Positions 24,491-32,749 of a stretch of 32,749 nucleotides of DNA are shown here, one piece after another (positions within the stretch are counted from its first letter, which is position 1; every line of letters starts with the position of its first letter). The position numbers were made by a program, and so were the translations under genes. The notes under the pieces were generated by a model. That model saw only the letters and a list, made by a program, of their open reading frames with translations. It was not told where the DNA came from and did not search any database. Source of the stretch: Thermoanaerobaculia bacterium (GTDB lineage Bacteria > Acidobacteriota > Thermoanaerobaculia > Multivoradales > JAHZIX01); NCBI GenBank assembly GCA_027069135.1, contig JALXFE010000037.1, forward strand, positions 1 through 32,749. The letters are read 5' to 3'.

Positions 24491-26899
24491 TTGGAGAAAT
24501 TTCGTCAAGACCTGAAATTCGCCTGGAGAGCTCTCCGTCGGCAGCCTTCATTTTTCTTCGTCGTCGTGCTTTCACTGGCCCTTGCCGTCGCTGGAAACAC
24601 CATCGTTTTCGGGATGCTCAATGGCTTCCTTCTTCGGGCCCTGCCCTACCCCGAACCGGAACGCATCGTTCTCTTGGGAGAGCTCGGTGACGGGGAAGCC
24701 CCGTTGGGAGTGATCCCCGCTTCAGCGGCGAACTTCCTCGATTGGCGACATCTGCAAGACTCGTTTTCAGATCTGGCGGGGCTGCGGATCCTCCCCATGG
24801 CACTGGAAACCGGCGGCGATCCTCAGGCCGTCCAAGTCGGGGCGGGATCACCGGCCCTCTTCGAAATGCTCGGAGCCACCCCGGTCGCCGGACGCCTCTT
24901 CAGCCACGAGGAAGAAACACCGGGGCTGCACCGAGTCACCCTCCTCAGCCATGGTTTCTGGCAGAGTCGCTTCGGAGGAGACTTGAGCTGGGTGGGCCAG
25001 GACCTGATGCTCGATGGCAAGGCCCATCGGATCGTCGGCATTCTGCCCGAAGACTTCGAAGTCCTCGATCCGGGGACACAGCTCTGGACACCCCTGGCCT
25101 TGGACCCGGTCACCTCGCGTCGATCGGTCCGCGATACGTTGGTTTTCGGCCGTCTGCTTCCCGACGTCACCGTCGAGGAGGCGCAGGCTCAGATGGCGGA
25201 TGTCGCCCAATGGCTGGAGGACGATTACCCGGAATCGAATAGGGGCTATTGGATCCACGTGGCTCCCCTGCGAGACCGTCTCTTCGACAGCCGCAATCGC
25301 CGTCTCATGGTCGCGATTCAGGCGGCCCTGGTCCTCGTGCTCCTGATTGCCTGCGCCAATATCGCCAACCTCATGCTCGCTCGGGGCCAACGCCGACGTC
25401 GGGAGATGGCTCTTCGCTCGAGCCTCGGCGCCGGACGGAGCCGATTGGCCCGCCAGTTGCTGACGGAGAGCTTCCTTCTCGCTTCGGCTGGGGGCATCGC
25501 TGGGATCGCTTTGGGAACGGTCGGTCTACGCATTCTCGCAGCCGGGCTGGCGGCCAGCCTGCCCCGCGCTCTGGCCCCCGTTCTCGATCTCCGAGTCCTG
25601 ACTTTCAGCCTCTTCCTCACGGCTCTCGCTGCCCTTCTCTTCGGCTCCGCGCCGGTCCTCCAGAGCCTTCGGCTGGACCTGACGACGGCCCTCAAAGAGG
25701 GGAAGAGCTCCGGCGGCAAGGGAACCCGCGGATTCATCCGTCAGGCCCTGGTTGTCGCCGAGGTGGTCATGGCGCTGGTCCTGCTGGGGGGCGGTGCGGT
25801 GTTGATTTCCGGGCTCAAGGATCTTCAAGGCTTCGACGCGGGGTTCTCGACCGAAAACGTGCTGAGCCTGGAGATTAACTTTCCGGAGGATGGGTACGCG
25901 ACCCCGGCCACGGCCCATCGAGCAGCAGTACAGCTACTTGAGCGCCTTAAAGGACTTCCGGGAGTCTCTTCCGCATTTGCTGCCAGTCAACGGCCTCGCA
26001 ACCCGGTGCCTACCAACGCGACGTTCTCCCGGGGGTCTGAGGCCCCCCTCACTCAAGAAGCCCTCCCGCGGGCAGATTGGATTTCCACGAGCCCGAGTTT
26101 TCATCGGGATCTGGGAATTCCCCTGATCCGCGGGCGATGGCTCTCGGACTTCGACGACCCGGGCGCTCCCGCGGTGGTCCTGATCAATCGAGCCTTGGCC
26201 CACCGATATTGGCCCGGGGAGCAGGCCGTCGGTGAGCGGGTGTACTTTCTCGGTGAGCCGCGGGAGATCGTCGGCGTCGTCGGTGACGTCGTTCATGGAA
26301 TTTTCACCGGCCTTGAGGCCCGTGCCACCATCTATCTGCCCCTGGCCCAAAGACCGATTCGCTCTCTCAGCGTCGCCCTTGTGGCAGAGCTTCCGCCGGA
26401 GGAGCTGGTGGAGTCGGTGCGCCGGGAGATTCTCCAATTCAATACCTCTTTGGCGGCGGCTCAGATCCAGCCCCTCGACACCTATCTGGCGCAATTCTTT
26501 CTGGGATCGAGACTGATCTCCGCCCTACTCGGTGGGTTCGGCGGTCTTGCCCTTCTCCTCGCTATCATTGGCGTCTATGGAGTTTTGGCCTATTCGGTGG
26601 GAAGTCGAACCCGGGAAATCGGCCTGCGGATGGCCCTCGGTGCCCGCCAAGGCCAGATTTTCCGTATGGTGACGGCCCAGGGCGTCAAGCTCGCCATCCT
26701 GGGATCGATTCTGGGCCTCCCCCTCGCCGGACTTGCCAGCAAGGGCATCGGCAGCCTGTTGGCGGGTCTCGTGCCGACTCAGCCGATGCTCATCCTGCCC
26801 ATCGCCGCCGGCCTCATCGCGACGGCGACCCTCGCCAGCTTGATTCCCGCCCGGCGCGCCGCTCGCGTAGATCCGGTAGACGCTTTGCGCTCCGAGTGA
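24491..26899 (+). CDS. ADOP-type orphan ABC permease (MacB/FtsX-like)
   Basis: 802 aa with the layout of acidobacterial duplicated orphan permeases: N-terminal leader FAWRALRRQPSFFFVVVLSL with TM1, a MacB-like periplasmic domain (about 50-250), a three-segment FtsX block (about 275-405; IACANIANLMLARGQRRRRE, MALRSSLGAGRSRL), then a second TM, periplasmic domain (about 440-665) and FtsX block (about 675-795; VGSRTREIGLRMALGARQGQ, ending RRAARVDPVDALRSE). No ATPase gene is adjacent, as usual for this class, and its transported substrate or mechanical role is not known. TTG start, supported by GGGGAGG 5 nt upstream. Its TGA adjoins the stop of the convergent XRE gene in a shared TGATCA palindrome. 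Confidence 0.93.
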   Translation: MEKFRQDLKFAWRALRRQPSFFFVVVLSLALAVAGNTIVFGMLNGFLLRALPYPEPERIVLLGELGDGEAPLGVIPASAANFLDWRHLQDSFSDLAGLRILPMALETGGDPQAVQVGAGSPALFEMLGATPVAGRLFSHEEETPGLHRVTLLSHGFWQSRFGGDLSWVGQDLMLDGKAHRIVGILPEDFEVLDPGTQLWTPLALDPVTSRRSVRDTLVFGRLLPDVTVEEAQAQMADVAQWLEDDYPESNRGYWIHVAPLRDRLFDSRNRRLMVAIQAALVLVLLIACANIANLMLARGQRRRREMALRSSLGAGRSRLARQLLTESFLLASAGGIAGIALGTVGLRILAAGLAASLPRALAPVLDLRVLTFSLFLTALAALLFGSAPVLQSLRLDLTTALKEGKSSGGKGTRGFIRQALVVAEVVMALVLLGGGAVLISGLKDLQGFDAGFSTENVLSLEINFPEDGYATPATAHRAAVQLLERLKGLPGVSSAFAASQRPRNPVPTNATFSRGSEAPLTQEALPRADWISTSPSFHRDLGIPLIRGRWLSDFDDPGAPAVVLINRALAHRYWPGEQAVGERVYFLGEPREIVGVVGDVVHGIFTGLEARATIYLPLAQRPIRSLSVALVAELPPEELVESVRREILQFNTSLAAAQIQPLDTYLAQFFLGSRLISALLGGFGGLALLLAIIGVYGVLAYSVGSRTREIGLRMALGARQGQIFRMVTAQGVKLAILGSILGLPLAGLASKGIGSLLAGLVPTQPMLILPIAAGLIATATLASLIPARRAARVDPVDALRSE

Positions 26900-27064
26900 T
26901 CATTCCAGACGGACTCTCGATTTCAAGCCGAGGGCCGTCGCGGCCTTCTTGAGGGTGAGAAGGGTGACGGAGGGATGGCCCGGGTCCAGGAGGCGGTTGA
27001 GGGACGCCCGGCTGGTGCTCATTCGCTCGGCCAGAACGCTCTTGGTGAGCCCCTGCTCTTTCAT
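26900..27064 (-). CDS. Very small XRE-family helix-turn-helix protein
   Basis: 54 aa from ATG 27064 (61 aa if a GTG at 27085 is used). It is almost only an HTH: LTKSVLAERMSTSRASLNRLLDPGHPSVTLLTLKKAATALG, typical of the C-terminal half of HigA-like antitoxins and Fis/XRE regulators of about 90-100 aa. The ATG overlaps the stop of the upstream AAA ATPase (ATGA) and has GGAG 5 nt before it, indicating coupled translation. The same frame reads AKRVIV-FRIGET upstream of the start and resembles the missing part of the family, but is closed by a stop 33 bp before the GTG. No toxin gene is next to it. It may regulate the cox-like operon or be a remnant antitoxin. Confidence 0.75.
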   Translation of the reverse strand: MKEQGLTKSVLAERMSTSRASLNRLLDPGHPSVTLLTLKKAATALGLKSRVRLE

Positions 27065-27984
27065 GGTTTCTCCGATGCGAAACACGATGACCCGCTTCGC
27101 CGCTTGCGCACCCGATCAATATCGTCCTGGTATTTGAGCAGGACTCCGAGGGTTGCGTCGACGACCTCCGGGGAGAGGGCCTGATGGTCTAGGGCGTTAA
27201 GGGCAAAGGCCCAATCGAGAGTCTCGGCGACGCCGGGTCGCTTGTAGAGATCTTCATCCCGGAGGGCCTGGACGAAGGCGACGACCTGCCGGTGGAGGGT
27301 CTCGGCAGCCTTCGGAGCCTTGGCCTCAAGGATAGCCAGCTCCTTTTCGAAATCCGGAAAATCGATCCACTGGTAGAGACAGCGGCGGCGCAGCGCGTCG
27401 TGGAGCTCCCGCGTACGATTGGATGTGATCACAATGATCGGGGGGGACTCTGCCTTGAGGGTTCCCAATTCCGGTACCGTGATCTGGAAATCGGAGAGAA
27501 GCTCGAGGAGAAAAGCCTCGAATTCTTCGTCGGCCCGGTCGAGCTCGTCAATCAGGAGCACCGGGGAGCCCCGCTCCGGATCCGATTCCAGGGCCTCCAA
27601 GAGGGGTCTTCGGAGCAGGAAGTCCTCGCTGAAAAGCTCTTTGCCGACCGTCTCGACCCGGGCCTCGTCCACCCGCCCCACCGCTTCCTGCAGCCGGATG
27701 TGTAGGAGTTGCCGGGAATAGTCCCACTCGTAGGCCGCCGAAGCCAGATCCAGGCCTTCGTAGCATTGGAGGCGGATCAGGCGCCGACCCAGAAGGTCCG
27801 CCAGCACCTTTGCCACCTCCGTCTTCCCGACTCCGGCTTCCCCTTCGAGAAGAAGCGGGCGCTCCAGGCGCAGAGCCAGAAAAATCGAGGTGGCCAGGGC
27901 ATCGTCGGCGAAGTAGCCGTGTTTCCACAGATCCTGCCGCAAATCTGACACGGATCCGGCCGCACCGCTCGAGGGATCCTTCAT
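27061..27984 (-). CDS. coxD: MoxR-family AAA+ ATPase, CoxD-like
   Basis: 307 aa. Walker A GEAGVGKTE (48-56) and Walker B VLLIDELDRAD are intact, with sensor-1 IIVITSNRTRELHDALRRR. The C-terminal lid reads PGVAETLDWAFALNAL and LLKYQDDIDRVR, characteristic of CoxD-type MoxR proteins. In CO dehydrogenase clusters CoxD helps mature the active-site metal centre of the molybdenum enzyme; the same role is inferred here from its place after CoxM. ATG 27984 is chosen for GGGGAG 8 nt upstream; the open frame upstream of it has no protein character. No CoxE (VWA) gene follows; the tiny XRE gene does. Confidence 0.88.
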   Translation of the reverse strand: MKDPSSGAAGSVSDLRQDLWKHGYFADDALATSIFLALRLERPLLLEGEAGVGKTEVAKVLADLLGRRLIRLQCYEGLDLASAAYEWDYSRQLLHIRLQEAVGRVDEARVETVGKELFSEDFLLRRPLLEALESDPERGSPVLLIDELDRADEEFEAFLLELLSDFQITVPELGTLKAESPPIIVITSNRTRELHDALRRRCLYQWIDFPDFEKELAILEAKAPKAAETLHRQVVAFVQALRDEDLYKRPGVAETLDWAFALNALDHQALSPEVVDATLGVLLKYQDDIDRVRKRRSGSSCFASEKP

Positions 27985-28046
27985 CAGGCACACTCCCCGA
28001 ACGGCCCAGAGAATAGGTCCACCGGCCCTGGGGCCATGGCCGTCAC

Positions 28047-28904
28047 CTAGGCCCGGTCCCTCGCAGCTTTGAGGGCGCGGGCGCCGTAGACCTTCGCCAG
28101 CTGCACCCGGTACTCCCCGGAGGCATAGACATCCCCTAAGGGGTCCGGTACCGAGAGGTGAGAGCTGATCGCGGCGTCGATCGCCGCGTCGTCCAGGCTT
28201 GTGCCGACCAAGGCCGCCGCAACCGCGCTGGCGGAGACCGGAATGTCCGAAATTCCGTTGAACGCCAGGCTCGTGTCGGCGCAAACTCCACCGCTCATCG
28301 TGACCACCGCCGCAGCGCCACAGACCGCATACCCGGAAGCCGGGTGCTCGGCCTTCAAGTAGGCCGTGCCGACGCCGGAGGCGAAGAACGGGACGTGAAC
28401 GGCGGTGATGATCTCATCCTCCCCCAAGGCCGTAGAGAGAAGACCGACAAAGAAGTCCGCGGCTCGCACTTGCCGCTCACCGTTGGGCCCCAAGACGTCA
28501 ACGGTGGCGTCCAGAGCGACCAGGACCGCCGGCAGATCCGAGGCCGGGTCGGCGTGGGCGATATTGCCTCCGAGGGTGCCGCGGTTGCGCACCTGGGGAT
28601 CCCCGATATGCCCCGCCGCCTCGGCCAGGATCGGGCAATGCTCCCGCAGGGTCTGAGATGCGGCTAGCTCCCCGTGGCGGGTCGTCGCCCCGATCCGAAT
28701 CGTCCCGCCCTCGAGAGCGATGCCGGAAAGCTCGGCGATACGACCGATATCGATCACCGCCGGTGGCTGGGCCAGCCGGAGCTTCATCATGGGCAGCAGG
28801 CTGTGACCGCCCGCCAGAAACTTGGCCTCCGGATGGCGGGCCAGAAGATCCAAGGCCTCCTGGGTGCTACCGGCGCGATGGTATTCAAAACTCGCTGGAA
28901 ACAT
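28047..28904 (-). CDS. FAD-binding subunit of a xanthine dehydrogenase/CO dehydrogenase-type enzyme (CoxM-like)
   Basis: 285 aa medium subunit. The FAD-pyrophosphate-binding motifs of the family are AGGHSLLPMMKLRL (about 31-44) and TLGGNIAHADPASD (about 109-122); a CODH flavoprotein C-terminal domain follows. It passes electrons from the [2Fe-2S] subunit to FAD and on to an acceptor. ATG start with GAGGAG 6 nt upstream. It lies between the large subunit and the CoxD-like ATPase. The order S-L-M-D differs from the M-S-L order of classical form I CO dehydrogenase operons and fits form II-type clusters. Confidence 0.92.
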   Translation of the reverse strand: MFPASFEYHRAGSTQEALDLLARHPEAKFLAGGHSLLPMMKLRLAQPPAVIDIGRIAELSGIALEGGTIRIGATTRHGELAASQTLREHCPILAEAAGHIGDPQVRNRGTLGGNIAHADPASDLPAVLVALDATVDVLGPNGERQVRAADFFVGLLSTALGEDEIITAVHVPFFASGVGTAYLKAEHPASGYAVCGAAAVVTMSGGVCADTSLAFNGISDIPVSASAVAAALVGTSLDDAAIDAAISSHLSVPDPLGDVYASGEYRVQLAKVYGARALKAARDRA

Positions 28905-28925
28905 CGGCTACTCCTCTTCGAGGCA

Positions 28926-31274
28926 TCACGGTTGCATGGCCCGCCAGATTTTTTCTGGCTTCAACGGCATATCCAGATGGCGAACTCCGAAAGGCTTCAG
29001 GGCATCCACCACGGCGTTGGTGACGGCTGCCGGGGAAGCGATGCTCCCGGCCTCGCCGACCCCTTTGACCCCCAATGGATTGTGAGGGCAAGGGGTCACG
29101 GTGCGATCCGTCTCGAAGCTCGGCAGACCGTGGGAACGGGGAACCGCATAGTCGAGCAGGGTGCCCGTCAGAAGCTGCCCATTCTCGTCGTAGACGGCCT
29201 CTTCCCACAGAGCTTGGCCGATGCCCTGAGCGACACCGCCATGGACTTGGCCCTCGACGATCATCGGGTTGATGACATTGCCCACGTCATCCACCGCGAT
29301 GTAGCGCACCAACTCCACTTCGCCGGTGTGGCGATCGATCTCCACGACGGCGATATGGGTACCGAAGGGGTAGACGAAGTTGGATGGGTCGTAAAAGGCG
29401 GTCTTTTCGAGACCGGGCTCCATATCCTCCGGCAGGTCGTGGGCCAGATAAGCGGCCAGGACCACATCCCCCCAAGCCTTGGCCCGGTCGGGACTGCCCT
29501 TGACGGAAAACTCGCCGTCTTCGAAAACGATGTCTTCTTCCGCCGCTTCCAACATGTGGGCCGCGATCTTTCGACCCTTCTCGATGACCCGATCGACCCC
29601 GGTGGCGATGGCGCTACCCCCTACGGCGGCGCTACGGCTGCCGTAGGTACCCATCCCGAATTGCACCTCTCCGGTGTCGCCGTGGACGATCTCGACCTGA
29701 TCCAGATCGATACCGAGGCGACCGGCGACGATCTGGGAGAAGGTCGTCTCGTGGCCCTGGCCGTGGGCTGAGGAGCCGGTGTAGACCGTCACGCTGCCGG
29801 TGGGGTGCACACGGATCTTGGCGCTCTCCCACAGGCCTGCCTGGGCGCCCAGGGCACCGGCGACCTGCGAAGGCGCCAGGCCACAGGCCTCGATGAAGCA
29901 GCTCACGCCTATTCCTAAGAGCTTGTCGCTGCCGCTCTCCCGGCGCCGTTTCTGATCCTCCCGGAGCTCCCCGTAGCCGGAGATCTCGAGGGCCCGATCG
30001 AGGGCCGGCTCATAGTTGCCGCTGTCGTATTCGAGGGCAACCTGGGTCAGAAAGGGGAAATTTCCCGGATTCACGAAGTTGCGTCGGCGCACTTCCGTCG
30101 GATCGAGGCCCGTCACGTCTCCGGCCAGGTCTAATAGGCGCTCGACGACGAAGGTCGCCTCCGGCCGGCCGGCTCCCCGATAGGCATCCACCGGCGCCGT
30201 CGTGGTGAAGGTTCCCCACACTTTCACGTAGATGGCGGGGATGTCGTATTGGCCGGAGAGGAGCGTGCCGTAGAGAATCGTGGGCACCGCCGGAGCAAAG
30301 GTCGAAAGGTACGCTCCCATGGCCGCGTAGGTGTGGACCCGCAGCCCCAAGATCTTGCCCTCGGCGTCTAGGGCGATCTCCGCCTTGGTGACGTGGTCCC
30401 TACCGTGAGCGTCGGTGAGATTCGTTTCGGAGCGGGTCGCCGTCCACTTCACGGGACGGTTCAACTTCATCGCGCACCAGGCGACGATGGCCTCGTCCGG
30501 ATAGTGATGGATCTTGCTGCCGAAACCCCCGCCGACCTCCGGGGTGATGATGCGGATCTTATGCTCCGGTAAGTTGATCGAGGCCAGCGACATCAGCAGG
30601 CGATGGACGTGGGGATTCTGTGAGGTCATGCGAAGCGTCAGCTCGCCTTTATGCTCGTCGAAGCTGGCCAATGCAGCCCGGGGTTCCACCGCGTGGGGGA
30701 TCAAGCGGTTGTTGCGCAACTCGACCTCGGCGACGTGGGCGGCACCGTCAAAAGCGGCGGCGGTTTTCTCTCGGTCTCCGATATCCCATTCAAAAGCGAT
30801 GTTGCGGGGCACATCCTCAAAGAGCTGAGCCGCGCCCTGTGCCGTGGCCGCCTTGGGATCGACCACCGCCGGTAGCGGGTCGTAGTCCACCTCGACCAAC
30901 TCGGCCGCGTCCCGAGCGACGTAACGGTCCGTAGCTACGACGACGGCCACACCGTCACCGACGTAACGCACGATGTCTTTGGCGAGAATCGGATGCTCGG
31001 GAGTCTTCATATCCGGCAGCAGCCAGGCCGTCGGCACGACCCCGCCAGCGTCGGAGGCCTCGATATCAGCCGCGGTGAAGACACCGACGACCCCGGGGAC
31101 CGCCTCGGCGGCGGAGGTGTCGACGGTCCCCACCCGAGCGTGAGCGTAGGGGCTGCGGACGATCACCGCATAGGTCTGCCCCGGCAGGCAGAAATCGTCG
31201 GTATATTTCCCCTTGCCGGTGATCAGGGCCGGATCTTCCCGGCGCCTCACGGCGGAGCCGATGACGTTACCCAT
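28926..31274 (-). CDS. Molybdopterin-binding large subunit, form II CoxL-like
   Basis: 782 aa, xanthine oxidase/CODH large-subunit family: N-terminal a/b hammerhead domain (about 18-125) and the molybdopterin-binding region (about 145-end). Cofactor-contact motifs include GGGFGSK (248-254), the active-site loop AYRGAGR (364-370) and GVKGVGEAG near the C-terminus, whose Glu is the catalytic base of the family. Form I CO dehydrogenases have AY-CSFR with the Cu-binding Cys; this loop lacks that Cys, so it is form II and its substrate may be an aldehyde, heterocycle or other compound rather than CO. Its ATG overlaps the last 8 nt of the small-subunit gene with GGAGG upstream, so the two are translationally coupled. 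Confidence 0.93.
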   Translation of the reverse strand: MGNVIGSAVRRREDPALITGKGKYTDDFCLPGQTYAVIVRSPYAHARVGTVDTSAAEAVPGVVGVFTAADIEASDAGGVVPTAWLLPDMKTPEHPILAKDIVRYVGDGVAVVVATDRYVARDAAELVEVDYDPLPAVVDPKAATAQGAAQLFEDVPRNIAFEWDIGDREKTAAAFDGAAHVAEVELRNNRLIPHAVEPRAALASFDEHKGELTLRMTSQNPHVHRLLMSLASINLPEHKIRIITPEVGGGFGSKIHHYPDEAIVAWCAMKLNRPVKWTATRSETNLTDAHGRDHVTKAEIALDAEGKILGLRVHTYAAMGAYLSTFAPAVPTILYGTLLSGQYDIPAIYVKVWGTFTTTAPVDAYRGAGRPEATFVVERLLDLAGDVTGLDPTEVRRRNFVNPGNFPFLTQVALEYDSGNYEPALDRALEISGYGELREDQKRRRESGSDKLLGIGVSCFIEACGLAPSQVAGALGAQAGLWESAKIRVHPTGSVTVYTGSSAHGQGHETTFSQIVAGRLGIDLDQVEIVHGDTGEVQFGMGTYGSRSAAVGGSAIATGVDRVIEKGRKIAAHMLEAAEEDIVFEDGEFSVKGSPDRAKAWGDVVLAAYLAHDLPEDMEPGLEKTAFYDPSNFVYPFGTHIAVVEIDRHTGEVELVRYIAVDDVGNVINPMIVEGQVHGGVAQGIGQALWEEAVYDENGQLLTGTLLDYAVPRSHGLPSFETDRTVTPCPHNPLGVKGVGEAGSIASPAAVTNAVVDALKPFGVRHLDMPLKPEKIWRAMQP

Positions 31275-31743
31275 TGGAAGCTCCTCCTTGGGCCGCCTTC
31301 TGCACGGCCTTGACGATGTTGTGATAGCCGGTGCATCGGCAGATATTGCCCTTGAGAGCTTCGCGGATCTCCCCCTCGGTGGGGTTCGGGTTGGTGTCCA
31401 GAAGGGCGGTCGCCGCCAGGATCATCCCCGGAGTACAGAAGCCACATTGCAGGCCGTGCTCCTCCCAGAAAGCTTCCTGCATGGGGTGCAGCTTGCTGCC
31501 GTCGGCCAACCCCTCGATGGTGGTCACGCGAGTCCCGTCCGCCTGAACCGCCAGCTGAGTACAGGATTTCACGGGTTGGCCGTCTATCCAGACGGTGCAG
31601 GCTCCGCAAAGAGTGGTCTCGCATCCGACGTTCGTGCCGGTGAGACCGAGGTCGTCACGCAGGAAATGGACGAGAAGCTTCCTCGCCTCGACCTCCCGCT
31701 CCTGGACCTCTCCATTGACCTCGACCCGGATTTGGTGTGCCAT
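31267..31743 (-). CDS. [2Fe-2S] small subunit (CoxS-like)
   Basis: 158 aa. N-terminal plant-type ferredoxin domain with C41, C46, C49 and C61 ([13 protein letters not shown]...SC), and C-terminal helical domain with C100, C103, C135 and C137 ([18 protein letters not shown]). Both [2Fe-2S] clusters are therefore complete; they carry electrons from the Mo site to FAD. ATG start with AGGAGAGGA upstream. It is the first gene of the leftward operon S-L-M-D-XRE. Confidence 0.95.
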   Translation of the reverse strand: MAHQIRVEVNGEVQEREVEARKLLVHFLRDDLGLTGTNVGCETTLCGACTVWIDGQPVKSCTQLAVQADGTRVTTIEGLADGSKLHPMQEAFWEEHGLQCGFCTPGMILAATALLDTNPNPTEGEIREALKGNICRCTGYHNIVKAVQKAAQGGASNG

Positions 31744-31794
31744 CGAGATCCTCTCCTTTCGCTTCTCGTCTCTAGTCCGTCCGAATTTCTTCGA

Positions 31795-31803
31795 GTTATA
31801 CCA
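31795..31803 (-). promoter_or_regulatory. Extended -10 promoter for the CoxS-L-M-D-like operon
   Basis: On the minus strand TGG-TATAAC reads as an extended -10 box, 51 bp before the small-subunit ATG. The predicted leader is about 45 nt. No -35 consensus is seen at 17 bp. Confidence 0.4.
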
Positions 31804-31927
31804 CAGAGGGGGAGCTCGGAATGCCCGCACAAGGGGCAGAGGGGAAACGTCCAGCCGAGATGATTTCAAGGGCCTCGCTTTCCCTTCGAAAGCAAGCCGA
31901 GGATCCGCCTTTTCGGCCCATCTCCTC

Positions 31928-31936
31928 TGGTACACT
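31928..31936 (+). promoter_or_regulatory. Extended -10-like element for the second CoxM-type gene
   Basis: TGG-TACACT lies 34 bp before the ATG of the rightward FAD subunit and has the same TGG extension as the divergent promoter. A short dyad GCTTTC/GAAAGC (31877-31893) lies between the two candidate promoters and could be a shared operator. Confidence 0.33.
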
Positions 31937-31970
31937 GCCCCCCACTTCCCGACCGGCAAAAGGTACTTGC

Positions 31971-32749
31971 ATGAAGCCCGCACCCTTCGACTACATCGCC
32001 CCCAATACTCAGGAGGAGGCCCTCTCCTTGTTGGGGGAGCACGGCTTCGACGCCAAGATCCTGGCCGGCGGCCAGAGCTTGATCCCCATGCTCAACTTTC
32101 GCCTGGCTCAGCCGGCGCTGCTGGTGGACTGCCATCGAATCCCGGGGCTCGATTTCGTGCACCGAGGCGACGACGGATCTCTCCGGCTGGGGGCCATGAC
32201 CGCGGTCCGGGAATTGGAGCGGCGGCCCGTCGTCGCGCAGATCTGTCCCCTCTTGCGCGAAGCGGTACCGTTCATCGCCCATCCCCAGATTCGCAACCGC
32301 GGCACGATCGGCGGCAGCATCGCCCACGCGGATCCCGCCGGAGAGCTCCCGGCTCTGATGGTGGCTGCCGAGGCGCGCTTCCGATTGCTCCGCGGGGATA
32401 CCGAACGCTGGGTCGACGCCGCGGATTTCTTCGTCGGCCTCCTGACCACCGTCCTCGAGCACGACGAGCTTCTGACAGAAGTCGCCGTCCCCGAGGCACC
32501 TCCGGGCACCGGCTGGGCCTTCGAAGAAGTCTCCCGCCGCCTGGGAGATTTCGCCCAGGTCGGTGCCGCGGCCCGCATCACCCTCGACGCCGACGGTCGC
32601 TGCCGATCGGCGAGGCTGGTCTTCCTGAGCGTCGGAGATGTGCCCTACCGAGCCTCCGAGGCGGTCGCGGGCCTCCTGGGAGAAATTCCTTCCCTCGAGA
32701 GGATCCGCGAGGCCGCGGAGCTTGCCAAGAAAGCTGTGGACCCCTTCGG
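31971..32749 (+). CDS. Second FAD-binding CoxM/CutM-like subunit (C-terminus beyond the window)
   Basis: 259 residues visible, with no stop before the window edge. FAD motifs: [14 protein letters not shown] (about 32-45) and [14 protein letters not shown] (about 110-123), then [12 protein letters not shown] and the flavoprotein C-terminal domain. It is clearly paralogous to the subunit at 28047-28904 but reads [15 protein letters not shown] at the start and [16 protein letters not shown] where the other has GGHS/GGNIAHADPASD, so it belongs to a different enzyme set. AAAGG lies 7 nt before the ATG. It is probably the first gene of another Mo-hydroxylase operon lying to the right, divergent from the first. 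Confidence 0.92.
   Translation, partial: MKPAPFDYIAPNTQEEALSLLGEHGFDAKILAGGQSLIPMLNFRLAQPALLVDCHRIPGLDFVHRGDDGSLRLGAMTAVRELERRPVVAQICPLLREAVPFIAHPQIRNRGTIGGSIAHADPAGELPALMVAAEARFRLLRGDTERWVDAADFFVGLLTTVLEHDELLTEVAVPEAPPGTGWAFEEVSRRLGDFAQVGAAARITLDADGRCRSARLVFLSVGDVPYRASEAVAGLLGEIPSLERIREAAELAKKAVDPF

Noticed and set aside
27985-28284. N-terminal extension of the CoxD-like ATPase
   Set aside because: The added sequence overlaps the CoxM-like gene and has no AAA-family character; ATG 27984 has a good Shine-Dalgarno.
28926-31274. Calling the large subunit a true CO dehydrogenase
   Set aside because: The active-site loop is AYRGAGR rather than AY-CSFR, so the Cu-binding Cys needed for form I CO oxidation is missing.

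Overview
The window is GC-rich, almost gap-free bacterial chromosome. The gene content points to Acidobacteriota, probably a Thermoanaerobaculia/Holophagae-like lineage. This is inference from gene families, not from a marker gene: an orphan FtsX/MacB-type permease of the acidobacterial ADOP class, a winged-helix/Ser-Thr-kinase/TPR fusion, an ECF-like sigma factor with an insert between its two domains, and a form II CO-dehydrogenase-like operon. No rRNA, tRNA, CRISPR array, integrase or IS transposase is visible.

Layout, left to right. 1-324 (-): partial RRM RNA-binding protein that seems to start at an AUC codon. 641-2239 (+): exported amidohydrolase, with competing hairpins in its leader. 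2242-2560: two adjacent long palindromic elements. 2576-8422 (-): operon of a membrane pseudophosphatase, a membrane PP2C/SpoIIE phosphatase and a tandem RNase HI. 8851-11345 (+): STAS anti-anti-sigma factor, HATPase anti-sigma kinase and GAF-GAF-PP2C phosphatase, a complete partner-switching module. 11363-11527: a third palindromic element. 11625-14150 (+): wHTH-kinase-TM-TPR fusion. 14170-16431 (-): trypsin-fold protease with a large N-terminal region and a split barrel. 16819-17589 (+): sigma factor. 17602-18162 (-): DinB-like protein. 18276-19109 (+): TPR-cNMP protein. 19106-21414 (-): SppA plus a coupled FabZ-like hotdog protein. 21565-23349 (+): DUF3592-like membrane protein. 23471-24280 (+): MscS channel. 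24491-26899 (+): ADOP permease. 26900-31743 (-): CoxS-CoxL-CoxM-CoxD-like operon ending in a tiny XRE protein. 31971-end (+): a second CoxM-like FAD subunit, cut by the window edge.

How the genes may work together. Roughly 3.5-11.3 kb is dominated by phosphorylation signalling. Two divergent operons supply three PP2C-type proteins (two with intact metal-site aspartates, one lacking two of them) plus the kinase and its STAS substrate. No cognate sigma factor lies beside them, so the output is unknown. The Cox-like operon probably makes a molybdenum hydroxylase; its AYRGAGR active-site loop is the form II type, so CO as substrate is not assured.

The most unusual feature is the family of ~155-165 bp palindromes at 2242-2395, 2402-2560 and 11363-11527. 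Each is centred on the same core (AAGGCG, 37-39 nt, CAACGnAG), while the stems inside and outside that core differ in sequence but keep their pairing. Other notable points are the AUC start, the duplicated RNase HI with a dead second domain, the active/inactive phosphatase pair, the DNA-binding membrane kinase and the interrupted protease barrel.
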